The translations under genes were made by a program, and so were the position numbers. Positions 32,500-44,420 of a stretch of DNA of 64,000 nt are shown piece after piece; within the stretch, counting starts at the first letter, position 1, and each line of letters starts with the position of its first letter. The stretch is from the NCBI RefSeq assembly GCF_905404315.1, contig NC_066279.1:2678501-2742500 (forward strand). Direction: 5' to 3'. The stretch comes from Leptidea sinapis. Lineage: Eukaryota; Arthropoda; Insecta; Lepidoptera; Pieridae. The notes below the pieces were generated by a model that was not told the origin of the DNA, searched no databases, and saw nothing but the letters and a program-made list of their open reading frames with translations.

Positions 32500-32706
32500 G
32501 TCAAATATAGAGCCTCTTGCTGCTAGACAACCGATGAAATCAGGCCGGGTTTATAATTTTAGTCAATGGTACAATGTACGTCTTGCACTCGCGATTTGTA
32601 TGTCGCTTTATGTTAGTATGCGTGCATTGCTCAAAATAGAAGTTTACCGTAAGCCTCAATTTTTTTGACGTTTTCACAACTGTCACAGTCTCTCTAGACG
32701 TATAAA
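32500..32706 (+). repeat. short repeat E, copy 1
   Basis: ATAGAGCCTCTTGCTG, TAGACAACCGATGAAA, CGCGATTTGTAT and TCTCTAGACGTATA. It repeats at 33551-33765 in the same orientation. Copy 2 starts ATACGTCTAGATAGAGTC, the reverse of the end of copy 1, so the family has inverted tips. It starts where the SINE head ends. Confidence 0.65.
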
Positions 32707-33550
32707 TGATCAAAGGACAAACATAATAAATGAATAAAACAAAGAAATTAATAATAAAAACAAATTTAAATATAAAAAATACGACATTCAATTGTCTAGG
32801 TGATGTAATGCTAAAAGGAAATAAGTATATTGGCATTTACATAGGTAGTAATTACCACTTACTTTAAAAGGTCGAACACAATGATATTATTTTTAAATTT
32901 TTAGTAACATTGTTTTAAATTTGAGTTTAATTGTTGTTTATTGTTAAAATTTCAAACACGGGGGTGATAAATGGTTCTATTCAAAGTCAAAGTCAAATAA
33001 ACTTTATTAAAATACGCTTAAACTAAGCACTTCTGAATCGTCACTATAAATATTTCTTATAAATTACTGAATTTACCATATGTTCGTAAAAAGTTGAGCT
33101 CGTGAGAAGAATATATAAGTAACTCAACGGGCACTCTTTTCAATCAAATATGAGTCGTGTTTAAATAATATAAATTATTTCATGTAAAGTAATAAAGAAT
33201 TGAATGCAGAAATATAAATGATAGTATATTGGATGCATCAACCTTTAGAGCTTGAATTCATTGTTAGAGTAAGCATGCTTCGTGAACATGATAGTCGTGA
33301 TTACTGTCACAATCAGTAATTGCAACCAACAAAGTAGTATTAGTATTTAGGAGTTACAAGGCCTACCTTCTAGCTTCCAGTTCTAATAAGAAAGGCTTTA
33401 ACTAACTTTAGAGCTAAACAGGCCACCGGTTTACTCCCTTCTGGTCTACCAGTGGCCCGTGTTGCTCTCCGTGTGCCGTCTGGTATTGTTTTAGCCGTCT
33501 ACGTAAGAATGTCCATAGGTATATTTTTTGGCTGTTTTTATCTTAGATAA
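32707..33550. other. AT-rich spacer
   Basis: 33075-33150 contains LINE-like tail sequence (CAACGGGCACTCTTTTCAAT). No gene is seen. Confidence 0.35.
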
Positions 33551-33765
33551 TTTATACGTCTAGATAGAGTCTCTTGCTGTCAGACAACCGATAAAAACAA
33601 GCCAGGGGTAAGACTTTAGTGTGCGTGACAAGCTATGCCTTACATTCGCGATTTGTATAACACTGTGTGTTAGTGAGCGTGTATTTCTCAAAACAGAAGT
33701 TAGTTCTAAACTTAAATTTATTTCAACGTTTTCACAGCTGTCATATTCTATGTAGACGCATGTTT
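33551..33765 (+). repeat. short repeat E, copy 2
   Basis: Direct repeat of 32500-32706, about 1.05 kb away: ATACGTCTAGATAGAGTC, TAGACAACCGAT... as CAGACAACCGATAAAA, CGCGATTTGTATAACACTG, ATGTAGACGCAT. Noncoding. Confidence 0.65.
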
Positions 33766-33885
33766 AAGCCCACTCGTCTCTGCTTGAGCGTAATTATTTG
33801 AGTGAAACTTATTAATATTTGATATATTTAATGAATATTACTTGATATCACAATTACGTAAAACCGTTACACCTTTATCAACTAA

Positions 33886-34025
33886 CGGCCGTTTTCAATA
33901 ACCAATCGACATAAACATAATTGGACTATAACTATATTAGACAATATGACTATGGATAGATAAGATCTTGTTATTAAGTGACAACAATGTATCCGTAACT
34001 AGAGATACGTTATTGAAAACGGCCG
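33886..34025. mobile_element. 140-bp PIF/Harbinger-type MITE
   Basis: Perfect 17-bp inverted ends, CGGCCGTTTTCAATAAC at 33886-33902 and its complement at 34009-34025, are flanked by TAA on both sides (33883-33885 and 34026-34028). A 3-bp TWA-type duplication is characteristic of PIF/Harbinger elements. It has no ORF. Confidence 0.75.
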
Positions 34026-34329
34026 TAAGACATTCCACGTCAGATACTCGGTAACCGACTATTTCCAAAATAGATAGAAAATTCATTAAAAGAAGCTGCT
34101 ACGGGTCCCACGTTTGCTTAATCCGGCACTGATCTCATGTGCCTGTAATAACAAGCAGCCCTTCAAAATGAAACAACAATACAAGTGGACACTTGTGTTG
34201 TAATAGAATTGACAGTACGCTGGTCCTAGAAATCTAAATAAGAAGGTAATAAAACAGTCTTTTTTATACATATACCTAGTCTTGTCATGAATACTAAAAC
34301 AAAGAAAAAAAAAATTTTTTTTTCTATTG

Positions 34330-34510
34330 CAAACAACATTAATAACTTTTACAGTGTGTTAGTTTAATACATAAATATAAACCAATTAAAAAATTTTAAA
34401 AAGCTTATTCAAAGTTGTCTCCATTGGCTGCAATACAATCCTTTAAAAATTGAGACCAATTGTGTATGTATGTATCAAACCACTTATAAGTAACTTCATA
34501 TAAAACAATT
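34330..34510 (-). mobile_element. possible mariner-like transposase C-terminus
   Basis: The minus strand of 34400-34500 reads EVTYKWFDTYIHNWSQF, then LKDCIAANGDNFE and a stop. The size and acidic end recall the C-terminus of a mariner-type transposase, but no catalytic motif is present. Weak. Confidence 0.25.
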
Positions 34511-34514
34511 TGGC

Positions 34515-35170
34515 TTGACTAGGGGACTCTCGACTACGGATGCAGGTTTTGAAGTCATCAGGTATATTTTTGAGGCCTGGGAGGAATCACAGAATGCACT
34601 TGGTATCTTCTGTGATTTATCTAAGGCTTTTGATTGTGTTCAACATTCAACGCTGGTCCGGAAGCTATGTCACTTTGGTGTAAGTGGATCTGCGCTCGAT
34701 CTTTTGATCTCATATTTAAATAATAGAATTATCAGGGTCGATGTGAATGGCAGGAGATCTCCTGGGACTCCACTCGGTATGGGGGTACACAAGGGTCTAT
34801 TCTTGTACCCTTCCTCTTCCTTATTTATTTATATATATATGATCTACCTAACCTTGTAGAAAAAAACATAAGGTAGTGTTGTTTGCGGATGACACTTCGC
34901 TCATATTCAAAGTAAAAAGAAGCTAAGTTTTATATGACGAAGTAACCAATGCACTATGACATCGTGTACTGGTTTAGCGCCAATAACTTATTGTTAAATA
35001 GTCATAAAACTAAATATAATATTAAATTTACCGCGCCAAATGTCAAAAATGTAGATGCGAATATATTATTAAACGGAGAGGTGGCAATGGTGGTGGTGTT
35101 TATGTGGTAAAGGCTACTATAACATAAATGACTTTCTTAATGATTCCACGACCAAAAATAATCTTTTGGA
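34515..35170 (+). mobile_element. degenerate LINE reverse transcriptase fragment
   Basis: The open part gives ALGIFCDLSKAFDCVQHSTL (motif A with its Asp), then CHFGVSGSALDLLISYL and RSPGTPLGMGVHKG (a corrupted motif B). After frame shifts, VVLFADDTSLIFKVK (34869-34913) is motif C, and WFSANNLLLNSHKTKYN follows. 35090-35170 resembles the 3' part at 22240. Several stops and shifts show it is dead. Confidence 0.75.
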
Positions 35171-36769
35171 AATTAAATTAAATCTAACATTACACAGTTC
35201 CGGTCCCTACCCAATGTCAATTAAAATTTATAATAAGCCTTACTGAAAAGCCGAACCTAATCTTAAATTTTTGTAAGCTCTAAGAAAATAATAGTATTCT
35301 GTTAATGAATACTCAGATTATTATTACATATTATATTACTGATAGTTGTTCGGTCCTACAATCCCGAAGAAATGTTTTCGTTGGTATTAATAATAATATC
35401 AGAATGTTACTAATGATTTAGTTATCAAATATGGTAAATCAATATTTAAACAAAGAATCCACTAAATAGGTCAAAAATCTCAAGTAAACAATACTCGACG
35501 ACATAGCTCGCGATATTTTTACATTTGATAATAAGATGTGTGGCAGACTGGCAGTTGTTCATTGCCCGCTAGATAGAACGAACGCGTAAACATAATTGTT
35601 CCAAATTATTGTGTGTGTGTTTTTAATCTGTGTAAAGTGCAATGGCCGATTGAAGTTGACATTTGTGAGTACATGTGTATTCTTTTGAGGTTTTATATTT
35701 TACAAAAAAGCTATTATTGGGAATTAAAGTATATAACTAATGGGTATTTAAATTTATTTATGCTATGTTTGCGTAGACGCATATATAAATAAAGACCGGT
35801 TTAGTTAATCATTATTGAATGTGGGAGCGTATAGTGGTGATTTCGTGAATTGATTATAAATTTGAGTATTGTAATACTATTATTGTTAGTGAGTTTTATT
35901 AATTTATTGAGAAAATGTTTTATTGAGATCAAAATGCTTGTATACTTTGTTTTTTGCTTTTTGGCAATAATTGTATATCATACCTAGGTACCAATACAAA
36001 AACATTTTCGCAATTTTACAGTTTCGCCATAGGAAAGGTTTGAAATTGCAAATAATGCAAATTTATTGTGATTCTTATACACCCTAAATATATTTTATAT
36101 ATATTTCTCGCTTTGCTATATTTGTTTTATCTCGAGTAGATCATTTATGAATTTATGATAAGTTTTAATTGTTTTGCCTATATATCTAATATAAAATCAC
36201 TGTTGGCCAATGTTCTGTACTTTATTACATAGCAAATAAGAGATGTAATGTGCTGTAGATTTTATGAAATAAATAAAAATTCAAAAAATTATTCGATGAA
36301 TCCTTTCTTAGGCAAATAACATTTAGTTTTTAAAGATAATCTAGTTTCTTCTTTTTATTTGTCTGTCTGACTCTGTCACAAACAGCTGTTAGCAGTACCT
36401 AAATAATGCTTTCAGGTAGTTACGTATCATTTCAGTCCTTATAAATAAATATCACTCCTTTGTGTGACTGTTTGTACAAATAATGCATTTTCTGGAAATG
36501 GAGCAACAATTTGAGTTATGTTTATCGTATTTATTTCCCCTTCAGAGATTTAATTTAGTAAATTAATAGTAACACTGTTTTGTATATCTTTCTTATGCAA
36601 CATAAAAGAAGAAAATGTTCCTTATTAAAAAACTACATTAGCTTTAAAATAAAACAATATGTATGTGTGCTGGATGATGGCGTTTAAATTGGATTGGATT
36701 CCCCTGATGTTACAAAAGTCCACAGTTGTGTGCCGTGGTATTGTTGTCTCATTTGTCCTCGAAAGTTTT
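35171..36769. other. AT-rich intergenic stretch
   Basis: No coding exon or clear repeat is recognisable across 1.6 kb. Near 35777, GCGTAGACGCATATATAAA recalls the tip of repeat E. Confidence 0.35.
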
Positions 36770-37165
36770 CAGTTCTTTGCCCTTCCCAGAATACGACGGG
36801 TGGCTGGACCGAGAATGCGCAGGGATTCGCAGAGCCGGTACCCTCTTGGGGTAAGACTCTTTGAGGGTCGCTGACATATTCTGGTGGAGAGACGAGGGGA
36901 ATTGGCTCCGGTCCTCAACACTAACCTATGCAAAACATAGCGGCACTAAGCCGCTACTTCACGCCGGTTTTCTGTATCGAATGTGGTACTTAATCCGGGC
37001 GAGTCGGGCCCGTTCGTGATGACGTCAAAGTGGTAGTTGTAGGCATTCCCCGCAAGATGGACCAACGAAGTCGAAAGTCGGAATAGGTGGGATGATGCCG
37101 CAGGACCGATCGTCGTGGAGATCTTAGGGGGAGACCTTTGTCCAGCAGTGGACGTCTTCGGGCTG
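36770..37165 (+). repeat. composite LINE tail and dispersed repeat
   Basis: AGCGGCACTAAGCCGCTACT and TTCACGCCGGTTTTCTGTAT form a recognisable lepidopteran repeat. 37040-37160 translates to an RTE-like end (the ...RWDDAAGPIVVEI region), sharing GCAGGACCGATCGTCGTGGA with 48078. Fragmentary. Confidence 0.5.
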
Positions 37166-37280
37166 ATATGAAATTCAGTGGTGCAAAATAGCGTGGGCGG
37201 CGGTGGTTACTTACTTAACATGATGTGAACCCTAAGATACAATGAGCCCGTTAGCTGAGTGGTTCATAATTAATAATAAT

Positions 37281-37549
37281 AATATTGACACACTTTTTAC
37301 AAAAACTATCTTGCCCCAAATTATGCATATAGCCTGTGTTATGGGTTGCAACACAACGATATATTTAATACAATATACTTACTTAAACATACATAAATAT
37401 ATACTTATAAACATACACATTAACATACATATCTATATCCATGACTCGGAAACAAACATTCATCATATAAATGCTTGCACCTACCGGGATTCGAACCCGG
37501 GACCTCTAGCTTAGTAGGTAGGATCGATAACCACTCGGCTATACAGGTC
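37281..37549 (-). mobile_element. tRNA-derived SINE, family 1
   Basis: Second copy of the 32262-32495 family: A box TAGCCGAGTGG and B box GGTTCGAATCC on the minus strand, the same ATGACTCGGAAACAA body on the plus strand, and a tail reading AATATTGACACACTTTTTAC on the plus strand. It lies close to another A-box-like string, GTTAGCTGAGTGGTTC, at 37250-37265 (plus). Confidence 0.8.
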
Positions 37550-38174
37550 GTATCATCGTATAATTGTCTACCACTCAGTTGGCGGTTTGATATAAAACAA
37601 TAAAAATAAGGTACTAATAAAATAATTGTAAATTACGATTGTCATAGGTTTATATACTTAATAGCATGATAATGTGAAAATAGCCGATTCTATTATTCAA
37701 TTAGTATTTATCTGCTAAATACCTTCTACACGTGCCCAGTTAGCTAGGGCTGACACGTGACAGCACATACATAATATGTATAATAATTAAGTATAATAGA
37801 AACGAACAATGTCTATGTTGACATAATATATTAAAATATAACTAATATAAATCTGTTTACAACTGGCAAATACATTTCATTATATGAATTTTCATCTCCC
37901 ATCTATCCATTCTTAGAGGTTATATTCTATATGATAGAGATTATAAAAGAATGATTTAAACGGCCTTACATTTGGAAAAATCAGTAAACTTACACACAAT
38001 ACAAATGTAATTTGTATGTGTACGAACAGAGGTATTAAGAATCTTTCTTTACTAAAGTCGCGTCGGTAAGCAATTTGTTGTTGTAGCACGGTTTATTTGC
38101 ATTTAAATCACGCAGAATATAATGTTACCAATTACAAATATTTATAAAACCGGTTAAGTGTGAATGAGATTTCC
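37550..38174. other. AT-rich spacer
   Basis: Nothing recognised. Confidence 0.35.
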
Positions 38175-38310
38175 ACATGCAAGGTTCTGTACCATGAAAC
38201 AAGATATATTAATACTTCGTACATTTAAATACTTTTTTTAAATGAAACAATTTTGTTTCCATGGCGGCCATTTTGGAATCCGCCATCTTGGTTTTATCAT
38301 TAGTTGTTAT
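38175..38310 (+). repeat. repeat F (CATGAAACAAGATAT...GGCGGCCATTTTGG)
   Basis: CCATGAAACAAGATATA and TGGCGGCCATTTTGG recur in reverse order at 44840-44990. The origin is unknown. The GGCGG/CCATTTTGGAAT block also gives a short near-palindrome. Confidence 0.55.
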
Positions 38311-38574
38311 GACGCCAACAGCAATATACACACACAGTAAAAATATACCTATCGAAATATTGCGGTTTATAAGATACAGCCAGCGAACGCATGCAGCCCA
38401 CTGACATACGAGGTTATAGGGTGAGAGTATGCAGTGCCGGATGCAGCAAGCGCGGGGCCCGTAGAAATATTTTCAAAGAGCCCTTGATTTATATTAGAAA
38501 TAGAATTTTACCAAGTGTCTGACTTGTCTGAGTTTCACGTATTTGTGACATCAAGTAAATTCAATTTACCACAT

Positions 38575-38647
38575 CCACGATGCCGGACTCGAACCCGCGA
38601 CCTCTCGCGTTCCGTGTGAGCGCTCTTTCCTACTGCGCCAACCGTTC
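38575..38647 (-). tRNA. tRNA-like gene, copy 1 (probably SINE-derived)
   Basis: 73 nt on the minus strand: GAACGGT, TG, GCGC..GAGC, the CTCAC/GCGAG anticodon stem, loop ACGGAAC, a 5-nt variable loop and T-loop TTCGAGT. The first and second acceptor pairs and one D pair are broken. The B box GGTTCGAGTCC is exact. It belongs with 47572 and 54994. I read it as a decayed tRNA-derived element, not a working tRNA. Confidence 0.5.
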
Positions 38648-40371
38648 AAGTCACGTATCGTTGATAAATCTTGTATACTTTGTTCAACTCTCAGGTTGTG
38701 GCTTCATCTACTGGATCTACTTTACAGTTGATATCCTGCTCAACCCCAACATTTGCATATTAGTAAATTGACTTGAGATGTCGCTCTTGCAAATCTAAAC
38801 AATTTGTTATGTTATAAAAATATATATACTTTGTTACATGACGATATAATTTGTTATGTTATAACAAATTGTTTATCCCCTTATCCTAATAAGTTTCGAT
38901 CAAAAATTACCCTCAGGCAGAGATTAGTGGGTTGAAATATGTTGGGCCTCCTTTCTCGCGGGGCCAGTAGCAATAGCGACTCTTACTACGTACGTCGTTA
39001 ATCTGGCACTGAGAGTATGACGTTCAAGGGTTTCGTATTGATTAAACAACAAATTTCACTTTGATGACTCAGATTTCAGAGTCTACATCAATTCTTAAAA
39101 GTCGTACTCTATAGATACCCAAGAGTAAAAAGTGTAGATGGGAATATCTGAAACTACGTGAGCCTTTCATGAGGCGAACAGATCGCATCCCCTCCGGCCG
39201 ATTATCTTGTTGGTTGCCTCGCCTAGCACTGATACTCGGTATGGATTCGATTCCGAAAGATCTAAACGGCTTGCGTATTCTACAGTAACAGAAGGTGGTG
39301 AGTGATTGCTGGGTGCTGATTTATAGAATGTAAAAATATTTGGATTTAGCCATACCACGAAGACTATTTTGAAATCTGTGATAATCATAATGTTAACCAA
39401 GAACAAACATACAGCTGTTATGCCTACTAATGAGTTAAGTCCGTAAGTAAGTCTTAAGTTTGGCGATATAAATCTATGTTTTCACAATAAAATCCCAGCA
39501 AAAACAAGACAAATATGTAGCGAAATTCAAAAGATTTGTTTATGATAAAGCGTTTATGTGGTAAAGGACGTAAACCACTCTTTGGGAATGGAGCCTTCAG
39601 TCAATTTAATAATTGTAATTTAATTTTATAAATCGGTCCACCGAGTTATTGCGCCGTTGTTTTCAAGTCTAAGGTTCTTTCCAATATATTTTCGAACATG
39701 TGGCAGTTTTTGTAATTCAATAAGTGATTTGAAAATCCTTGGATCCTTTGAACAAAACATATGTTATGCTATTATAGATGATAAACACATTTGCATTTAT
39801 ATTCGTTTTGACAAACGGACAAAGAATTAAGCATGTAAGGGTTATTTTTTATTATAGGAACCTTGAATCCAGTCCAAAGTTTTATAATGTTATGGTTGAC
39901 AGCCCTAATGCAGATAGAATCGGTTTACTGATAGCACACTGTTAAAAACTAGGCATAAAATTATTAAATAAAGAATTTTGCGATAATTTGCTATCGCGGT
40001 GTTGCAGAAAAATATTTGTTTTTATATCCTCCGAGCTGTTTAAATAATTATTATCTGTACAAGTGTTTGCTCGCATTCTTCCTTTCCTAATCTATTTATT
40101 CAGCTTGTAATATTATCTTAATTTCACCAAACATTAGAAAAAACACTAAAACCGACTTTTTTTTTGTCTTTTCGTCCAATAAAAAGGGCAAAGCGTTTAT
40201 GCCCATACGTATGTTATGTTTATATTGCCTTTTTTCTAATAATTTCTTCACAGTACTTTTATTAAAGATACGTTGACATGACATACAATGACATGTTATA
40301 TCGTTCTGGAAACACCCAGACTAGGATCTATACTCCACTTATTTATTAGGTATTTACTCGCGAGAGTAAAC
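38648..40371. other. intergenic with LINE fragments
   Basis: The sequence at 38690 (TGTTCAACTCTCAGGTTGTGG) flanks the tRNA-like element and recurs at 55100. 39400-39610 is a degraded LINE C-terminus like 22030-22300 (TTATGCCTACTAATGAGTTA). No host gene. Confidence 0.45.
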
Positions 40372-40553
40372 GCCTAAATACATGATCGAATTTGGTACGA
40401 CCGAACCATCGGACGCGGTCTGGTATCGGAGCATATTCGATGGTATGGTATCGTCTTGACCGTACCGAGTGCGACGCAGAACCTATTGGTTCGAGGTGTC
40501 CACAGAAACCTCCGATTGTCCGGCTGTACCAAGTCCTATTATGGGTTTAGGCC
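40372..40553. mobile_element. MITE with TTGGTAC inverted ends
   Basis: The left end (TTTGGTACGACCGAACCATC) and right end (GATTGTCCGGCTGTACCAAG) are inverted, imperfect repeats of about 35 bp. A degraded relative is at 21040-21245. No ORF. Confidence 0.6.
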
Positions 40554-40889
40554 GGGTGCAAATATAGCAAAGTAAAAGAGTGTGTGCCTTGGCAAGTGAA
40601 AGCGAAGGGAGACTTTTCGCTGTCTTTTGTTAGCGTTGTTTTAGGCATCACACCAGTCTAGCAGTGTCCAGTGCTTACACACTATTGGTTCACTTTGCTC
40701 GTCAGCCTGTACAATGATATTTGTCCGTGGCGGGTTGATAGACTTTTAGGTTTGCATAAACTTTATTCTCATTAAGACTTTTGGACCTTTATTATTTTTG
40801 AAACTTCGTTACTTGTCGTCATTGAAACGTTTCATAATTATTGAGTAGGTATAGACTATACTTTATAATTATACTTTAGATTACTCTTG

Positions 40890-41110
40890 ACAGAGCAGTC
40901 GTGGTCACGTCGAACGAGGAACGATTCTACGCGAGTTATCCCTGGCTGTTGCTTCTCTGGCACATGTGTTGAAGGGAGCGTCCTCTTGACCTACTGCCGT
41001 TGACCCTTTTCTGAACAACTAGTCTCTCTATGGCATGCTCTCCACTTCGCGTGACATGTCCGAAGTATCTGAGGATACGCGCTCGGACTATGTAAGTGTG
41101 GCAATATATT
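40890..41110 (-). mobile_element. LINE C-terminal fragment
   Basis: Minus-strand translation: ARILRYFGHVTRSGEHAIER, LVVQKRVNGSRSRGRS. This is the RTE-type post-RT block (FGH..R...LERL....GRSRGRSP). Only this block remains. Confidence 0.65.
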
Positions 41111-41391
41111 AAAATATAATGTCACCATAACATCTGTGGACGGCGCCATATCATCCCAACATATAAATTAAATAATTCACCCGGAATAACTTGATTAAAA
41201 CACATACATCCAGACCTGAAGAGATAAGTAGCTAGTTACATACGATTTGCGCGTTTATCGCTCTACTCTGCTAGTATGATAAATACGTGAACTCAGACGT
41301 GATAACTACGTATCGGTCTGCCAATCAAAGTCAATGATCATTTTTTTATTTAGGTTCATAAATTACACTTAAGAATATTAAATCAAGAAAT

Positions 41392-41830
41392 TTATTCAAA
41401 CAAAACAAATCTTATAACAATATTTACAATGCAATGATTACACATAGTTAAAATACAATTACGGGGAAGCGTACCAAGAATACTGGCAACATTTCCGCGT
41501 TGGATAGCTAGGCTGATCCGTTGACCGAAATAGCTGCCAGCGCTTGGGTTTCCAGTAGCCTTATTGAGGCACGAACTTTGTACATCCACCGCGCCTCTGG
41601 GTACTAAGGGCCAAGTGTCTCGACACCAAACGGCATAAAGATGCATACATCTTTCTGCCTTGCCGTATGTCGGTCTCAGTGAGTCATAACTCACTGATTT
41701 GCGACGCTTGATGTCTTCGGCAGTCGAAGCAGCAGCCCAAGCACCAACTGACCTAACTTGGACATGAGAAGGAGCCAGAGTATCGACGCAAGTCGTGTCC
41801 CACACCAGCGCCCCTCCCCGCGCTCAAGCA
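41392..41830 (-). mobile_element. LINE C-terminal fragment (QRISLAIQRGN type)
   Basis: The minus ORF ends with NPSAGSYFGQRISLAIQRGN, VASILGTLPRN. This motif is the conserved extreme C-terminus of a widespread insect element family whose upstream part encodes a reverse transcriptase. The upstream AEDIKRRKSVSY block fits too. The 5' part is missing. Confidence 0.65.
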
Positions 41831-43130
41831 ACCAGCGTCATTCCACCAGGAAAAGTATTGAAAATTATTGTCTCTGTTTTATTGTTTTCTATCTATTCGA
41901 CTATTTTAAGAGGTGTTTAAACATTTCGGCGTTAAAATGGTAATTTTCCCCGTACTCACGTCCCTCTTTTATCAACTGAAACTCCTTCCGTTGACAACTG
42001 CAATAAGAAAGATCAAATCATACCTAACAGCACTATATCATCGTCAAGAATTATCAAATTATTGTAACAAGGCCACAAAAAAGTATCGTTTCAAAAATAA
42101 AATTACATGCGCACAAAGTACACATATCAGAAGTGAAACCTGGTACATGTTGCTAGGATGACACAAGATTTCAACCGCTATGAAAGACATTACTATCACC
42201 GCTACCATATTTATGTCCTTCTGGTGTCTATGTAGTACTACGTAGTACGCGAGCATGACGTCAGAATATATTAAGGTATACTCGCGTCATACATGACATC
42301 TCTTCTTTAGCTATGATCGCCTGGTACCAAAACACTGTAAAATGACTCATCTCATTTTCTCCCACGTTATATCTTATGAAGTTATATTTTTATATTTTTA
42401 ACTTTGTCTCTTTTTATTGTCGCGCTTTTACGTTTCATCGGCTTTCAAATCATAATGATACTATAGAAGTTTTCACTTCAAAAGATCAGAAACGCAATGG
42501 CAATAATGAATGTTCCTATTTATTTCGATTTATTATTATTATTTACAATTTATTTCGAATTTAATTATTTTGTAATTATTTATCAACTTTGTTGAAGCGT
42601 TTCATTGTTTTTCATACAAAAAAGTTGAAGTGTGAATTTTTAGTTTTTTTTTTTGCTGAGCAGCGAAAATTGGAACGCTTATGTCATCGATTTACATTCG
42701 CTATTATTCTTAGTTTCTAATGATATGGCTGAATGGAATACATGCTTTTTTTGTTATCTAGTTACGCCAACTAACCTTGAAAGTATTTTGTGAAATACTT
42801 AAATATAATTGCTATTAATAAATAATGTTGAAACTGAATGTTGTTTCCTTCTAAAAATACTAACATAAAAATAATTCCAAAGAATCAATTTCGAGAAAGT
42901 AAATGCAATTGGTTTCAAGTCAAGCTATAAGCTACCCGAAAATTGCTGATAACCTTTTGTCGAAATTATAATATCTAGACGTCTAGTTGTATATTGTTCT
43001 ATCAGGAGTTCTTGAATCGTAGAACAGGAAATTCAAGTTATAAACATAAAAATTTTTCGTTTTCCTAATATTTTCCCTTTCTTGGCGTGTGTCTGTGCAG
43101 AATTGGATGTCGCCATGCCAACTTAATGGC
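41831..43130. other. AT-rich intergenic stretch
   Basis: No gene. 42880-42910 (AATTCCAAAGAATCAATTTCG) is LINE 3' tail of the 18240 type. The rest is anonymous. Confidence 0.35.
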
Positions 43131-43138
43131 TGAATGGC

Positions 43139-43710
43139 TTGCCCTGCATGTTTCAGTATGATAACTCTCTCTGTTATCCTTATTGTTATAATTGTAAAAA
43201 TGATTATAGAAAATTATTTAAAATATGTAAAGTATTGCCAGTAAGCTTAAAACATAAGTACTTATTAGCCATTAACAATCATGGCAATCAAGAACATAAC
43301 CCAATTATGCATAACCAAGATACTCGGTTGATGACCGCTGGTAAGTTCGAGGTTCCCAGAAACAATAACTCCTACGGAGATAGGACTTTGAAAAAACGCC
43401 TACCTTATCTATTAAACAGCTTGCCTGAGGACATCCTACTACAAACCAGTAAAAGAAAATTTAAAACTAAACTTAAGAAATATTTATTGTCAACACTGCC
43501 TTAAAATTAAAATGACATTTTTATTATATTTTTTATCAATATTTGTTAATTACACTTGTATAAAATGAATGTTCTAATAAGAATTAATGTATTACAAGAG
43601 ATTTGATCCTGCAGACAAACTGTCCAAACAGTTTTGCGGGACTATGTTAGCTTTTAAGATTCTTTCTGTAAATGATTAATAGTATAAATAAATAAATAAA
43701 ATAAAAATCC
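43139..43710 (+). mobile_element. LINE C-terminus with 3' UTR
   Basis: The 121-residue ORF (43139-43504) contains YDNSLCYPYCYNCKNDYRKL, RLMTAGKFEVPRNNNSYGDR and LNSLPEDILLQTSKRKFKTK. The NxYGxRTL....P.L.N.LPE and K..KK.L patterns are those found after the reverse transcriptase in CR1-like elements. The 3' UTR (TTGCGGGACTATGTTAGCTT, ATAAATAAATAAAA) and the C-terminal half recur at 53405-53755. Confidence 0.75.
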
Positions 43711-44094
43711 CTGCTTTAGCATTTTATTGAGACAAAACCTTTAGTTGTGAGTGCAACGGGCAACTACTAGTTTATAGATAAACAGAAAGCGAACAATAGC
43801 CAGTTGTAAATCGAATATTGTAAATTGTATCATAAACAAGATTCGATTTACCTATTATTAAACAGTTAATTGGTCATTAAGTCTAACAGGCCATTAGCAA
43901 TAGCTTAGAAATGTATTTACGTATCCATATAATTATCGACTTTTATTTGAAGCGTAGGTAAACTCTAGAAACTATGGCCATTCGATGCGAAATTATTCGT
44001 AGATATAGGCTGTTAACTTCATATATTTAGGATACCATGTATTTATGTCCTTTTGCCATTTTAAAGTAAAAATTTGTTTAGGAACAACGGTCAC
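43711..44094. other. AT-rich spacer
   Basis: Nothing recognised. Confidence 0.35.
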
Positions 44095-44420
44095 TTTGTT
44101 CAGCCTAGCGAAACTCTTTTAGGAAAACAGTGATTCACTCGATTGTTTGAAACGTGAAGTCATTGATAGATTGACAGATGACGGCTATATTCTTTTTAAA
44201 AAAGGAAAAAAACGTAGGGGACGTTTTTAGCAACTATTCGCTTTCAAACTTAGCCGGATAATACTTCGACGCGAATCGCCGTACTGTAATTACTACTATT
44301 TCAATCTTATGTCAAATCACTGCACGTTTCATACTAAACTATATTTCAATTTTTATGTAGGCAGTCCCACCTCTTATTACGTAGTATTTACATTCTGTTT
44401 GACTTTGTTAAGGGGAAAAG
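44095..44420 (-). repeat. repeat family D, internally deleted copy
   Basis: Reverse of 23540-24300 with the middle missing: CAGCCTAGCGAAACTC, GATTGTTTGAAACGTGAAGT, CACTGCACGTTTCATA, CTTATTACGTAGTATTTACA. Confidence 0.6.
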
